Below are positions 63,109-64,000 of a DNA stretch of 64,000 nucleotides, piece by piece. The DNA comes from Diploscapter coronatus. Taxonomy: Eukaryota; Nematoda; Chromadorea; Rhabditida; Rhabditidae. The stretch is taken from assembly GCA_964036155.1 (NCBI GenBank), contig OZ038422.1, positions 50,801,201 through 50,865,200 of the forward strand. Reading direction: 5' to 3'. The stretch's first letter is position 1; each line of letters opens with the position of its first letter. Below the pieces are notes generated by a model that was not told where the DNA came from, ran no database searches, and saw only the letters and a program-made list of their open reading frames with translations. A program made the position numbers and the translations under genes.

Positions 63109-63892
63109 TCATTCTTTCGGTTCTTTGGCCATGGGTGGGGCACGTTTTGGGGTGGCTTCGGGTTGTTTTGTACTTGGTTTGACCTGAAGTTCAAATATCT
63201 CAAATTCCTAAAAAAAAAAAAACTATTCCGCCTCCAACAATTCAAAATATGCCGTTTCTCTAAAAATCAACCACCCCAAATTTGTTTTCAAAAAAGAAAA
63301 ATAGAAAATACCCCTCAAAAATGATCTCCCGAAATTTTTTGTTGCAAAATACCCCCATTTCTACCTGTACGCATTTGTTACAGATCCACTGTCCCTGAGG
63401 CGCCTCTTCCATGTTCAAGCAGTGCGTGTGGTAGCCTCGATCACAGCGTTCGCACAATATGATCGACTCCTGAAAAGTCATATTTTATTTTTTTCTCAAT
63501 TTCAATTTTATTCACTGCGCCTTTTCAACAAATATTTATGAAACTTAAATTGTTCATCTTACTCCCTGAAACATAGCTAAAATTTCTGTAAATTGATGCT
63601 ACGATTTGAAAGAAAACCTAGGCTGAATGAAACAATGATCGAAAAAAGCCATATCATTTCTTTCTTGAATTTTTTGTTTCTTTCTGAAGAAAATATCTTT
63701 AGCATCAAAAATATGAGCCTCTAATTTTCCGAAACTTGTAAAATGCATAATTTCACCTCCTGATCCATTTTGGTACAGATGGTGCACTGTTTGCAGTCGA
63801 GGCAGTTCCAGGGATAGGTCTGGACGACGGCGATCATCTCCTCGTTCATGTCGAGGCAGTCCGCGTGGGCCTGCATCGGACAGGAGGCGCAC
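63109..63892 (-). CDS. PHF10: PHF10-type double PHD finger protein, C-terminal part
   Basis: Three exons of a gene that continues past the right edge of the window: 63757-63892, 63365-63469 and 63109-63183. The first two encode the tandem PHD fingers. CASCPMQAHADCLDMNEEM and TYPWNCLDCKQCTIC match the first finger of PHF10/BAF45A (SGHPSCLDM and TYPWQCMECKTC in the human protein). ILCERCDRGYHTHCLNME and GQWICNKCVQ match the second. PHF10 is the histone-tail-reading subunit of the PBAF (SWI/SNF) chromatin remodelling complex in the nucleus. The last exon adds a basic Pro/Lys-rich tail ending AKEPKE. The N-terminal SAY-like domain must lie beyond 64000. DPF1-3 (BAF45B-D) are related, but the TYPW and LDM residues favour PHF10. 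Confidence 0.85.
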
Positions 63893-64000
63893 CTGGAATT
63901 TGCACTTTTCTTCCAAAGGGGGTCTTTCAAAAAGATATAAAAAAAATAGTGATGTTTCAAAATTAATAAAGAGATGAAAAATTTTCGGGAAAGTAATAAA

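Overview
The window is nuclear DNA from an animal, almost certainly a nematode. The kinesin light chain at the left edge reads nearly residue for residue like nematode KLC-2. Exons are short, introns are AT-rich and end in (T)TTTCAG, and a multi-exon receptor guanylate cyclase and an FMRFamide-type receptor are typical nematode families. Nothing bacterial, organellar or viral was seen. Exon models were built by hand from open frames, splice sites and phase. For KLC, the GPCR, TRMT1, the exonuclease, the guanylate cyclase and the PPP1R21 homologue the exon sums are exact multiples of three.

Layout, left to right. 1-5.6 kb (+): kinesin light chain with an alternative last exon. 5.6-19 kb: an accessory-looking block with two poorly conserved minus-strand genes (a membrane-anchored KH-domain protein and an unrecognised helical protein) and one plus-strand Ser/Pro-rich hypothetical gene. 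It lies between two nearly identical copies of a repeat in opposite orientation. 19-29 kb (+): M1 aminopeptidase N-like ectoenzyme with about 29 exons. 29-37 kb: gene-poor, with one long hairpin. 37-42.6 kb (+): class A GPCR of the FMRFamide-receptor type. 42.9-46.9 kb (-): tRNA m2,2-G26 dimethyltransferase TRMT1. 47.5-52.2 kb (+): DEDDh/TREX-type 3'-5' exonuclease, head-to-head with TRMT1. 52.9-58.6 kb (-): receptor guanylate cyclase. 59.7-62.7 kb (-): PPP1R21 (FERRY complex) homologue. 63.1 kb to the edge (-): C-terminal half of a PHF10-type double PHD finger protein, 364 bp upstream of the PPP1R21 homologue in the same orientation, so possibly an operon.

The genes are mostly independent housekeeping or signalling genes. 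No common pathway is evident, although KLC (motor cargo adaptor) and PPP1R21 (Rab5/mRNA transport adaptor) both act in intracellular transport, and the GPCR and guanylate cyclase are both likely sensory or neuronal receptors.

The most notable observations are: (i) a family of 85-130 nt fold-back hairpins that share a core motif near the loop but have unrelated outer arms (five copies); (ii) the inverted repeat pair around the 7-19 kb block, whose genes have frames that are hard to reconcile; (iii) frequent AAG (and two GAG) 3' splice sites, introns as short as 39 and 42 nt, and one GC donor; (iv) single-base frame discrepancies that could be assembly errors or real lesions.
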